Source of the DNA: Burkholderiales bacterium | GTDB lineage: Bacteria > Pseudomonadota > Gammaproteobacteria > Burkholderiales > SG8-39 | Direction of reading: 5' to 3' | DNA: 22,064 nt | NCBI GenBank assembly: GCA_919902965.1 | Contig: CAKKSJ010000164.1 | Location: forward strand, 1-22,064 | Part shown: positions 1 through 7,012 of the stretch, piece after piece | Position numbering within the stretch: position 1 is the stretch's first letter | Layout: each line of letters opens with the position of its first letter | The notes under the pieces: generated by a model | Told to the model about the DNA's origin: nothing | Seen by the model: the letters and a program-made list of their open reading frames with translations, nothing else | Database searches by the model: none | Translations under genes and position numbers: made by a program

Positions 1-765
1 GACGAAATCATCCTGGTCGATACTGACGAGATCTGCGCCGCGATCAAGGACGTGTTCGAGGAAACGCGCTCCATACTCGAGCCCGCCGGCGCCCTCGCGA
101 TCGCCGGCGCGAAGGCCTATGCGGAGCGAAACGGCGCGCGTGGTCAAACCCTGGTCGCGGTGGCATGCGGAGCGAATTCCAATTTCGACCGCCTGCGCTT
201 CGTCGCCGAACGCGCAGAAGTGGGCGAGCACCGCGAAGCCATACTCGCGGTGACCATCCCCGAGCGTCCCGGCAGCTACAAGAAATTCTGCGCCACCCTG
301 GGTGCGCGCAACATCACCGAATTCAACTATCGCATCGCCGGCGAGACCGAGGCGCATGTGTTCGTTGGCGTCGAGGTGCACGACCGCGGCGAGACTGCGC
401 GTCTGATCCGCAAGCTGCAGCGCCACGGTCTGAAGACCCTGGACCTGTCCGACAACGAGATGGCCAAGCTGCATGTGCGCCACCTGGTCGGGGGGCACGC
501 GGCCCTGGCGAAACACGAGCTCTTATACCGCTTCGAGTTCCCGGAGCGTCCGGGTGCGCTGATGAAGTTCCTGAACAGCATGCGCCCGGACTGGAACATC
601 AGCCTGTTCCATTACCGCAATCACGGCGCCGACTATGGCCGCGTGCTGGTCGGTATGCAGGTGCCACCTGGGGAAATGCCTGCGTTTCGCCGTTTCCTGC
701 ACGATCTGGGCTATCCGTATTGGGACGAGAGCCGGAATCCAGCGTACAAGCTGTTCCTCGGTTGA
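1..765 (+). CDS. ilvA: Threonine dehydratase (biosynthetic, IlvA), C-terminal part
   Basis: This is the 3' end of the gene for biosynthetic threonine ammonia-lyase, the PLP enzyme that makes 2-oxobutanoate from threonine as the first step of isoleucine synthesis. The frame is open from base 1, so the start and the PLP-lysine part lie outside the window. What is visible is the end of the catalytic domain (the stretch with EPAGALAIAGAKAY) and two ACT-like regulatory repeats. Each repeat begins with a similar phrase (ILAVTIPERPGSYKKFC and LYRFEFPERPGALMKFL). Two such repeats are typical of the long, isoleucine-inhibited IlvA form. The protein ends PYWDESRNPAYKLFLG, as expected for the family. 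No damage is seen. The next reading frame begins 43 bases downstream on the same strand, but it is broken. Confidence 0.95.
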   Translation, partial: DEIILVDTDEICAAIKDVFEETRSILEPAGALAIAGAKAYAERNGARGQTLVAVACGANSNFDRLRFVAERAEVGEHREAILAVTIPERPGSYKKFCATLGARNITEFNYRIAGETEAHVFVGVEVHDRGETARLIRKLQRHGLKTLDLSDNEMAKLHVRHLVGGHAALAKHELLYRFEFPERPGALMKFLNSMRPDWNISLFHYRNHGADYGRVLVGMQVPPGEMPAFRRFLHDLGYPYWDESRNPAYKLFLG

Positions 766-808
766 AGGGTGTTTGGAGGACATCTCAAGATCAAGGAAAG
801 GATTGCAT

Positions 809-913
809 GTGAAGATCGGATTCATAGGACTGGGCATCACGGGAGCGCCGATGGCGCTGCACCTCGTCAGCGCCGGCCACCAGCTGTTCGTGAATACCAT
901 CGGCGATTGTTAA
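809..913 (+). pseudogene. Truncated tartronate-semialdehyde / 3-hydroxyisobutyrate reductase (GlxR/GarR-like), N-terminal remnant
   Basis: A GTG codon at 809, seven bases after an AGGA, opens a 34-codon frame. It begins VKIGFIGLGITGAPMALHLV and continues to a stop at 911-913. This matches the N-terminal Rossmann fold of the 3-hydroxyacid dehydrogenase family (GxGxxG as GLGITG), closest in memory to GlxR/GarR, where the wording AGHQLxVxTIG is also shared. Homology stops abruptly after TIG, and the remaining roughly 260 residues of the family are absent from this window. The ribosome-binding site and start look intact, so the break is at the 3' side, at about 905-913, where lower-GC foreign sequence begins. 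The fragment keeps only part of the NAD(P)-binding fold and should be inactive. Confidence 0.75.
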
Positions 914-1074
914 CGGTGTCACATTTCCGCAGAAACCCGGCGGCGATGTGTTTTGTGTGTGGCAAGCAAGTGCGATTCGGGGCGGGTTCAAGCACCCGTT
1001 TGCGTCGCGCCGGCAAGCCCCCCGGCACTTGGCAACCGGATTGATTCGCCTATTCCTCCGTATCCGTCTTCACA
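914..1074. other. Junction segment between broken glxR-like gene and the SHMT-like operon
   Basis: No gene is supported here. The segment starts right where the reductase fragment loses homology. It contains an inverted repeat, CGGGT-tcaagc-ACCCG, near 978-993. On the minus strand, downstream of the SHMT-like stop, it holds a GC-rich hairpin (GCCGG/CCGGC) without a T-run, so it is not a convincing terminator. The opening bases (TGTCACATTTCCGCAG) have the look of an insertion-sequence end, but no partner inverted repeat or transposase is seen. Confidence 0.3.
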
Positions 1075-2445
1075 TTACGTTTCTTCCTGTGCCCACACGG
1101 GGTATTCGTGATCGAAGTTGTAATATAAGGTCTGTTTGGGCAGGCGGAAATCCACGACATCTTTTGCAACTTCTTCCGGATCTTCCTTTTCCACAAGGAC
1201 GCGTGCGATAAAGCCTGCAATGGTTCCCATGTCTTTTTCATTCATTCCCAGGCGTGTGGCTTCGATGGTACCGATGCGCAGTCCGCTTGGGCGATCCCAA
1301 TCTTCCGGTTTATCTTCAGGGACAAGATTCTTGTTCGTGATGATGTTCGCTTTAGCAAGGCGGTGCGCAGCTTCCAGCCCGCCGCCGAATTGTTTGACAC
1401 GCGCAATCACCTGATGACTCTGGCTGTATCCTTTGTGCGCGCACAGGACGGGAATCCCCTGTTCGTCGAGCGCCTTGCCCAGCGCTTTTGAATTCTTGAC
1501 AATTTGCGCCATGTAAAAGGCGCCGAACTCTATTATCTCTGCCGCGGAAACTGCGAGCGCTGCGACACGGTTGACTTGGTGGGTGGCGGCCAATGCGGGA
1601 AAAATAGTATCCGTGATCGGTTTGGTAAGTCCTGAGTCGTTCCACATAATCATGCCGCTTTGCGGTCCGCTAAAAGTCTTGCCAGCCGAACCCGTCAAAA
1701 TAACGGCACCTTCATTCAGCGGATCCTGGAATTGTCCGCCTGAGATCAAGCCTGCCTGATGCGCGCCGTCGAAAATGAATTTACCGCCCCACTCCGAGAT
1801 AATCTGACTCATCTCGCGCACCGGCAATGGGAACAATGTCATGGACATGCCCATGACCACGAGTTTTGGTTTGTGCCGCCGGGCAAGTTTTGCAAAGCCT
1901 TCGAGGTCTACTTCGAGTTCATCCATGTTGAACGGAACATCGAAGATCTTTACACCACGTGTCCCTGCCGGTCCATCATAGCGGTTGCTGGAGTGTCCGC
2001 CAAAAGGTTGCGGCGCGGACATAATCACGTCGCCTGGCTGGGCAAACGCATGGTAGACCGCCATATTGCCGAGCATACTGCCCATCAGGCGATGATCGGC
2101 ATAATTGCAGCGGAACGCGGTTTTCAATAACTCCACACAGAGTGATTCAACCTCATCAATATATTGGGTTCCGGCAAACCAGCGGTTTACTCTGCCAATA
2201 TTCCCCTCAGCCGCGCGCGTCCCAATTTCGGAGGAAAGCAGGGCGCGCACCATTGGGCTGGTCGGCGCCTCGGGAGCCAATAGATTGAGGCAACGCTCGC
2301 CGCGCCATTCTTCATTTCGCTTGACCGCATCAATGACCGCCTGTGCCCACATCTTTGGAGATCCTGTCGCCCTCATTATGGACCTGGCATTTGCCAGCAC
2401 CTCCCGGTCGTGGACTTCAAATTGAGTGGTTACGGTGTCTTTCAT
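1075..2445 (-). CDS. Serine hydroxymethyltransferase-like PLP enzyme (GlyA family, divergent; substrate unknown)
   Basis: A 456-residue fold-type I PLP enzyme that aligns along its length with serine hydroxymethyltransferase. Family landmarks are AAEG (Glu80), the DGAH motif (Asp226, His229), the Schiff-base lysine Lys256 in AGKTFSGP (THKTLAGP in GlyA), and Arg390 in SGLRIGT, the counterpart of the arginine that binds the substrate carboxylate. Several GlyA signature residues differ. The RYYGG segment is RWFAG (Trp89, Phe90), and the PLP-stacking histidine region AHGGH is PFGGH. These changes make ordinary serine/glycine interconversion doubtful. Alternatives are alpha-methylserine aldolase or hydroxymethyltransferase activity, or another SHMT-fold aldolase. 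The start at 2445 has a strong GGGAG seven or eight bases upstream. It lies 21 bp after the GntR gene and is surely co-transcribed with it. Lower GC than the flanking genes suggests acquisition. Confidence 0.8.
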   Translation of the reverse strand: MKDTVTTQFEVHDREVLANARSIMRATGSPKMWAQAVIDAVKRNEEWRGERCLNLLAPEAPTSPMVRALLSSEIGTRAAEGNIGRVNRWFAGTQYIDEVESLCVELLKTAFRCNYADHRLMGSMLGNMAVYHAFAQPGDVIMSAPQPFGGHSSNRYDGPAGTRGVKIFDVPFNMDELEVDLEGFAKLARRHKPKLVVMGMSMTLFPLPVREMSQIISEWGGKFIFDGAHQAGLISGGQFQDPLNEGAVILTGSAGKTFSGPQSGMIMWNDSGLTKPITDTIFPALAATHQVNRVAALAVSAAEIIEFGAFYMAQIVKNSKALGKALDEQGIPVLCAHKGYSQSHQVIARVKQFGGGLEAAHRLAKANIITNKNLVPEDKPEDWDRPSGLRIGTIEATRLGMNEKDMGTIAGFIARVLVEKEDPEEVAKDVVDFRLPKQTLYYNFDHEYPVWAQEET

Positions 2446-2466
2446 GGCTTGTCTCCCTTTTTCGAT

Positions 2467-3138
2467 CTATGAGACCCTCTGCTTATTGAGAAATGCAACC
2501 AACCGATTGGATGCGTCGTGAAGATGATCTTCAAGACAGGCAACGGCCTTCTCTGTATCTCCACGCCGACATGCCGCGAGAATTGAACGATGTTCCTTTT
2601 GGGATTTTCTTTGATAAGCCATCCCTGCCAGATAGAGAACCAAATAGCGGGCGATATTCGTATGCAATGTCTTGATTGTGTCCATGAGGCGCGGCAACGA
2701 AGCGCGGGAATACAAGCTCGCATGAAATTCCCAATTCAGTTCGCCCCACTTTGCAATATTTTCTTCCCGATCTATTGCGTTAAGAATTTCTTCAGCATGC
2801 TTGAGATGAGCGACAGTCAGGTTGGGAATCGCTCTCGCCAGGACAGCCGTCTCCAGCGCAATTCTCATGACATAGATTTCATCCGCCTCGGCAGCGGATA
2901 ACTCCGACACGAACGCCCCTCGATTAGGGTAAAAGTTGACCAGGCCCTCTGCTCTCAATTGGATCAAAGCCTCGCGGACAGGGATTTTGCTTAGCCCGAA
3001 TGTAGCCGCGATTTCGTCCTGTTTGAGCGCTTGCCCGCTTTTGAATTTGCCGCGCAAGATATCAGCACGCAAAGAATCTGCGATTGATTCGTTCGCAATA
3101 GCAGGAGCAGGGCTGGGCGAAGGGGCGAGAGATTTCAT
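2467..3138 (-). CDS. GntR-family transcriptional regulator, FCD-domain (FadR-type) subfamily
   Basis: A 223-residue repressor-type protein. Residues about 15-80 form a GntR winged helix-turn-helix, with DILRGKFKSGQALKQDEIA followed by FGLSKIPVREALIQLRAEGLV. Residues about 95-215 form an all-helical FCD effector domain. Its likely metal/ligand residues are an acidic or Asn side chain and a His in ELNWEFHASLY, a His in KEHRSIL and a His in LEDHLHD. FCD regulators usually sense small carboxylates or amino acids. The gene is the first of a two-gene operon with the SHMT-like enzyme, and two palindromes lie directly in its promoter, so autorepression relieved by the enzyme's substrate is the likely logic. 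The start at 3138 lacks a good Shine-Dalgarno sequence and lies seven bases from the proximal operator. The ligand cannot be told from sequence. Confidence 0.88.
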   Translation of the reverse strand: MKSLAPSPSPAPAIANESIADSLRADILRGKFKSGQALKQDEIAATFGLSKIPVREALIQLRAEGLVNFYPNRGAFVSELSAAEADEIYVMRIALETAVLARAIPNLTVAHLKHAEEILNAIDREENIAKWGELNWEFHASLYSRASLPRLMDTIKTLHTNIARYLVLYLAGMAYQRKSQKEHRSILAACRRGDTEKAVACLEDHLHDASNRLVAFLNKQRVS

Positions 3139-3144
3139 GGCTTA

Positions 3145-3158
3145 AATCGTATACGATT
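3145..3158. promoter_or_regulatory. Proximal GntR-type operator (AATCGTATACGATT)
   Basis: This is a perfect 14-bp palindrome, seven bases upstream of the GntR start codon. It shares a 12-bp core with a second copy 29 bp away, centre to centre. GTATAC-centred palindromes are typical targets of FCD-type GntR regulators. It would overlap the predicted transcription start and 5' leader, so bound protein should block both initiation and early elongation. Confidence 0.75.
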
Positions 3159-3166
3159 ATAAAAAA

Positions 3167-3195
3167 AAGATAACATCGTATACGATTTAAGTCAA
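3167..3195 (-). promoter_or_regulatory. Predicted sigma-70 promoter of the GntR-SHMT-like operon
   Basis: On the minus strand a -35 box TTGACT (3195-3190) and a -10 box TATCTT (3172-3167) are separated by 17 bp. Transcription would start near 3160 and give a leader of about 22 nt before the GntR start. A better-looking TATAAT at 3161-3156 exists but has no -35 at suitable spacing. Both operators overlap this promoter region. Confidence 0.55.
3175..3186. promoter_or_regulatory. Distal GntR-type operator (ATCGTATACGAT)
   Basis: This is a perfect 12-bp palindrome identical to the core of the proximal site. It lies entirely inside the 17-bp spacer between the predicted -35 and -10 boxes of the GntR/SHMT-like operon, a classical repression position. 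Two sites with 29-bp spacing would place two dimers on roughly the same face of the helix. Confidence 0.75.
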
Positions 3196-3299
3196 GGCCC
3201 CTGACTTAAGGGAGTGCGAGGGGATGCACCCCTAAGGTCTCGATCCCGCTTGACGGGAAAGTCCCCTCGAGGATATACCCTCATATCGTCAATGGGCTC
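3196..3299. other. Hairpin-rich gap between the cyclo-ligase gene and the GntR operon
   Basis: About 100 bp with three short inverted repeats in a row: GGGG-atgca-CCCC, CCCG-cttga-CGGG and GAGG-atatac-CCTC (all plus-strand reading). No long T-run follows on the minus strand, so a classical terminator for the cyclo-ligase gene is not evident, although the cluster could still reduce read-through. It may also be the right-hand edge of the inserted operon. Confidence 0.3.
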
Positions 3300-4013
3300 C
3301 TAGCCGCCAGCCGGCTCTTCCCCGAAATACCCCGGCGCGATTTCGTCCGCGTAACACACCGGCGAACTGAGGCTCGATCCCTTCGCGTCGCTCGGCACGC
3401 CGAGGAACTCGAGCTTGCCGTCGTCGCGCCGGCTGTCGTTCCTCCTATAAACGCCGCGCTCGGTGACGACGTAATCCATGGGGATGTCCCAGGGCTGGGG
3501 GTGGATCGTGTCGATCGCGGCGAGTTCGAAGCTCACGCCTATCACCAGGGGTTTGCGCGCCGCCAGACTCTCCAGCGTGCGATCGAAAAAGCCGCCGCCG
3601 TAACCAAGGCGATAGCCCTGGCGATCGAAGCCGTTCATCGGCAGCAGCACCGTGTCGGGCACCAGCTCCGCTCCTGCGGCGGGATAGGGAATGTCGAGCT
3701 TGCCCAGCGCCATTTCCACTCCGGGATGCCATTCGCGGAAAACCAGCGGCGTCTTGGGCGCGATCACCACCGGCAGCGCCGCGGTCGCGCCCCGCTCGCG
3801 CAGCCGCCGCATCAGGTGGCGCGCGTCGTACTCGTTTCGGATCGGCCAGCAAAAAGCCACCACGCCCCTGGCCAGGCCGGGGAACCCGTACAACAGATGC
3901 CGATCCATGGCCAGACGCCAGGCGTGCAGCTGCTCTTCGGGCACCGCCTGCCGGCGCGCGAGCAAGTCGGTACGCAAGGCCTTGCGCCAAGCCATCAGTT
4001 CAGCGTGCTGCAT
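3300..4013 (-). CDS. fau: 5-formyltetrahydrofolate cyclo-ligase (5,10-methenyl-THF synthetase) with C-terminal extension
   Basis: This enzyme uses ATP to convert 5-formyl-THF to 5,10-methenyl-THF, recycling a folate that inhibits SHMT. Recognisable features are an N-terminal basic helix (WRKALRTDLLARR) and the family signature LPMNGFDRQGYRLGYGGGFF (residues about 124-143), followed by DR, which forms the nucleotide/folate site. The family is usually about 190-200 residues. This protein is 237, with an added tail from about residue 193 that ends in SSPVCYADEIAPGYFG. The tail is open and has the codon style of the gene. The ATG at 4013 has an AGG eight bases upstream. The gene is divergent from slt, with 54 bp between them. 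Its GC and codon use match the core genome, unlike the GntR operon downstream. Confidence 0.92.
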   Translation of the reverse strand: MQHAELMAWRKALRTDLLARRQAVPEEQLHAWRLAMDRHLLYGFPGLARGVVAFCWPIRNEYDARHLMRRLRERGATAALPVVIAPKTPLVFREWHPGVEMALGKLDIPYPAAGAELVPDTVLLPMNGFDRQGYRLGYGGGFFDRTLESLAARKPLVIGVSFELAAIDTIHPQPWDIPMDYVVTERGVYRRNDSRRDDGKLEFLGVPSDAKGSSLSSPVCYADEIAPGYFGEEPAGG

Positions 4014-4052
4014 ATATTTGACCTGCGCCGTCCATACGGCCCATAGAGCGTT

Positions 4053-4058
4053 TATACT
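4053..4058 (+). promoter_or_regulatory. Candidate -10 box (TATACT) for slt
   Basis: TATACT is found only ten bases before the first ATG of slt, so transcription would begin almost at that ATG. No convincing -35 is seen at 16-18 bp spacing. If this promoter is real, translation either starts leaderless at 4068 or at the internal ATG at 4101. Confidence 0.35.
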
Positions 4059-4067
4059 AGTTTCATC

Positions 4068-6047
4068 ATGGGTTTAGCTGCAAAAGTCACTATATCACCG
4101 ATGCTGCGCGGGCTGAGCCTTGCGCTCATGCTGGCGCTCGCGCCGTTTGCACCACAGGCACACGCAGCCGCGCCGCAGACGCAGGAGGAAATTTTCCTTG
4201 CCGCGCGCGCTGCGGTGCGCGAAGGCGACTACGCCAAGCTCGCCCGCTACCATGCGCAGCTGCAGGGCTATCTGCTCGAACCCTATGTCGAATCCTGGCT
4301 GCTGCGGCCGCGCCTGGAGGATGCCAGCGTGGAGGAAGTGCGCGCTTTCCTCTCGCAGCAGAGCGGGAGCCTGCTCGCCGAGCAGGTTCGCAGGGATTGG
4401 CTGAAGGTGTTGGGCAAGAGGCAGCGCTGGGATTTGTTCCGTTCCGAGTATCCCTTGCTGGTCGGCGGCGATAACGAAGTCAGCTGCTACGCACTGCAGG
4501 CGCGTTGGCAGCAGAAGGACGCATCCGCGCTGGCGGAAGTCCGCACGCACTGGTACGCGCCGCGCGAACTGCCGGACGCTTGCGTGCCGCTGGCCGAAGC
4601 ACTCATTGCCGGCGGCGAGTTCACCAACCGGCAGGTGTGGGAGCGCATCCGCCTTCTGCTCGAAGCCGGAGTAATCAGCGCCGCATGGCGCACAGCCGAA
4701 TATTTGCCGCCGCGGGAAGCGCTGGACCGCGGCCAGCTTTTTGCGGTAGCCGCCGGGGCGCAGCGCTATCTCGACGACCGGAACAAGGATCTGTCGCGCC
4801 GTCAGGTGCGCGAACTCACCATGTTCGCGCTGCATCGACTGGCGCGCAGCGACCCGCTTGCGGCGGCGGCGCGCTGGGACGCGAAGCTGCGCGCGAAACT
4901 TTCCCCGCAGGAACAGGGCTATGTCTGGGGCCGGCTGGCGCTGCACGCCGCGCGGCGCAACCAGCCGCAGGCATTGGAATGGTATGGCCACGCCGATGCC
5001 GCGCAAACGCAATTGTCCGAAGAGCAGCTCGCCTGGCGTTTGCGCGCCGCGCTGCGCCAGGGCGAGTGGGCCGAAGTGCTGGTTTCTGCGCATAGGATGT
5101 CGCCGCCGCAAGCCGACGACCCGGCCTGGGTCTACTGGCGCGCGCGCGCCATGCAGGCGCTGGGCAACGCCGCCGGGGCGCGGGTCGTGTTCGAGCGCAT
5201 CGCCGGCGAACACCATTTTTACGCGAGGCTCGCTGCAGAGGAACTGGGGCTCGCACTCAGCATTCCACCCAAGGCTTATGCGCCGACGGCGGAAGAAGTG
5301 GCAGCAATTGCGCGTGCGCCCGGCTTCCAGCGTGCGCTCGCGTTGTATCAGCTGGGCCAGCGCGCGGATGCAACGCGCGAATGGATCTGGTCCATACGCG
5401 GCATGGACGACAAACAGCTACTCGCCGCGGCCGAGTTCGCGCTCAGAAATGAAATGTTCGACCGCGCCATCAACACCGCCAGCAAGACTCGGGAGCTGCA
5501 CGATTTCAGCCTGCGCTATGTCGCGCCTTATCGCGAGGCGCTGGGCGAGAACGCGCGTGCACAGCAACTGGAGGAGGCGTGGGTGCTGGGGCTGGTGCGC
5601 CAGGAAAGCCGCTTTATTTCGGCGATAAGATCGTCCGCCGGCGCGGCCGGGCTGATGCAACTCATGCCGGCCACGGCGAAGTGGGTCGCGCGGCGCATGG
5701 GCATGCAGGATTATTCCTGGTCGCGCGTGACTGATACCGGTGTCAATGCGGCCCTGGGCACCTATTACCTGCGCCATGTGCTCGACGATCTGGACGGCAA
5801 TCCGGTGCTGGCCGCGGCGGCTTATAATGCGGGGCCCGGGCGCGCGCGCCGCTGGCGCGACGCACGTCCGCTGGAAGGCGCCATTTACGCGGAAACCATA
5901 CCGTTCGATGAAACCCGGGGCTATGTCAAGAAAGTGATGAGCAACACCGTGTATTACGCCGCGATGCTGGGAGGCCCGGCGCAGTCGCTGAAAGCCCGCC
6001 TCGGTGTAATCGCGCCGCGCGAAACCAAACAGGATCAATCGAAATGA
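4068..6047 (+). CDS. slt: Soluble lytic murein transglycosylase (Slt70-like)
   Basis: A periplasmic enzyme that cleaves the MurNAc-GlcNAc bond of peptidoglycan with formation of 1,6-anhydroMurNAc. The 659-residue protein has an N-terminal export signal: the hydrophobic run begins at Met12 (LRGLSLALMLALAPF) and ends near AHA-A. A long helical superhelix with many short alpha-hairpins follows (about 40-490). The C-terminal SLT domain (about 500-650) has the catalytic Glu513 in VRQESRF, then GLMQLMPATAKWVA, LGTYYL and AAYNAGPGR. All catalytic motifs are intact and the length fits Slt70. The true start is uncertain. Met12 at 4101 would give a normal signal peptide, whereas 4068 adds eleven residues and lacks a Shine-Dalgarno sequence. 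The stop overlaps the next gene's start by ATGA. Confidence 0.95.
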   Translation: MGLAAKVTISPMLRGLSLALMLALAPFAPQAHAAAPQTQEEIFLAARAAVREGDYAKLARYHAQLQGYLLEPYVESWLLRPRLEDASVEEVRAFLSQQSGSLLAEQVRRDWLKVLGKRQRWDLFRSEYPLLVGGDNEVSCYALQARWQQKDASALAEVRTHWYAPRELPDACVPLAEALIAGGEFTNRQVWERIRLLLEAGVISAAWRTAEYLPPREALDRGQLFAVAAGAQRYLDDRNKDLSRRQVRELTMFALHRLARSDPLAAAARWDAKLRAKLSPQEQGYVWGRLALHAARRNQPQALEWYGHADAAQTQLSEEQLAWRLRAALRQGEWAEVLVSAHRMSPPQADDPAWVYWRARAMQALGNAAGARVVFERIAGEHHFYARLAAEELGLALSIPPKAYAPTAEEVAAIARAPGFQRALALYQLGQRADATREWIWSIRGMDDKQLLAAAEFALRNEMFDRAINTASKTRELHDFSLRYVAPYREALGENARAQQLEEAWVLGLVRQESRFISAIRSSAGAAGLMQLMPATAKWVARRMGMQDYSWSRVTDTGVNAALGTYYLRHVLDDLDGNPVLAAAAYNAGPGRARRWRDARPLEGAIYAETIPFDETRGYVKKVMSNTVYYAAMLGGPAQSLKARLGVIAPRETKQDQSK

Positions 6048-7012
6048 AACTGGAACGCATAGCCGTCCTGGGCGGCAGCGGATTTATCGGTGCTCATGTG
6101 GCGGGCATGCTCTCGGCGCAGGGCAAACGGGTGCTCGTGCCCACGCGCCGGCGCGAACGCGCCAAACACCTGTTCATGCTGCCGACGGTAGAGGTAGTCG
6201 AGGCGGACGCCTGCGACCCGCTGCAGCTCACCACCGTATTGCGCGGCTGCGACGCGGTGATCAATCTGGTGGGCGTGCTGCAAAGCCGGCCGGGCGATCC
6301 CTACGGCGTGGACTTCCGCCGCGCGCACGCCGAGCTGCCGCGCACCCTGGTGACCGTGTGCGAGCAATTGCATATCCCGCGCGTCCTGCACATGAGTGCG
6401 CTGAACGCTTCGAGCAAAGGCCCCAGCGCCTACCTGCGCTCCAAGGGCGATGGCGAAAACTGGATGTTCGCGGAAGGCAGGCGGCTGGCAATCAGCGTAT
6501 TCCGCCCTTCGGTAGTGTTTGGCCCGGAAGACAGCTTCCTTAACATATTCGCGTTGCTGCAGCGTTTCCTGCCGGTGGTGATGCTGGCCTGCCCCGAGGC
6601 GAAATTCCAGCCGGTCTATGTCGAGGACGTGGCGCGGGCGCTGGTGCATGCGCTCGGCGACCGCGACAGCTTCGGCAGGACCTACGATCTGTGCGGCCCC
6701 CGCGTCTACAGCCTGCGCGAGCTGGTCAAGTTCGCGGGCCGGGCGAGCGGCCACCCGCGCCCCATCATCGGGCTCAACGCCAAGTACTCCATGCTGCAGG
6801 CCTGGATCATGGAATGGCTGCCGGGCAAGCTCATGAGCCGGGACAATGTATTGTCGATGTCGCAGGACAGCACCAGTGCCGCAGCCTTTCCCTTTGGAAT
6901 CCAGCCTAGCGCCCTCGAGGCGGTGGCGCCAGTCTACCTGCGGGGTATCTATGCGCGCTCGCGCTTCAGCCTGCTGCGCAATTACGCCGGCAGAAAGACG
7001 CGCGCAGCGTGA
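6044..7012 (+). CDS. NAD(P)-binding atypical SDR, complex I NDUFA9-like family
   Basis: A 322-residue protein with an N-terminal Rossmann fold (VLGGSGFIGAHVA, a GxxGxxG variant), then DACDP and VINLVGVLQ, and a Tyr-less active-site region (HMSALNASSKGPSAYLRSKG). It lacks the full classical SDR catalytic set, as in the NDUFA9/YwnB-like atypical branch. In mitochondria NDUFA9 is an accessory complex I subunit. In bacteria the role is unsettled, with quinone-related or structural roles proposed. Translation is probably coupled to slt through the ATGA overlap, and an AGGA lies about nine bases before the start. The overlap with the next gene is also 4 nt, so slt, this gene and the GST gene form one transcription unit. 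Confidence 0.85.
   Translation: MKLERIAVLGGSGFIGAHVAGMLSAQGKRVLVPTRRRERAKHLFMLPTVEVVEADACDPLQLTTVLRGCDAVINLVGVLQSRPGDPYGVDFRRAHAELPRTLVTVCEQLHIPRVLHMSALNASSKGPSAYLRSKGDGENWMFAEGRRLAISVFRPSVVFGPEDSFLNIFALLQRFLPVVMLACPEAKFQPVYVEDVARALVHALGDRDSFGRTYDLCGPRVYSLRELVKFAGRASGHPRPIIGLNAKYSMLQAWIMEWLPGKLMSRDNVLSMSQDSTSAAAFPFGIQPSALEAVAPVYLRGIYARSRFSLLRNYAGRKTRAA

Noticed and set aside
974..998. tRNA T-arm-like sequence (GGGTTCAAGCACCC)
   Set aside because: The stem does not pair in the T-arm register around TTCAAGC, and no acceptor, D or anticodon arms surround it.
4014..4067. 6S RNA next to the 5-formyl-THF cyclo-ligase gene
   Set aside because: This linkage is common in proteobacteria, but only 54 bp separate the gene from slt, and the downstream gap is also too short and lacks the 6S shape.
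4095..5256. Long minus-strand frames opposite slt
   Set aside because: Antisense to a complete lytic transglycosylase; low-complexity Arg/Ala composition typical of shadow frames.
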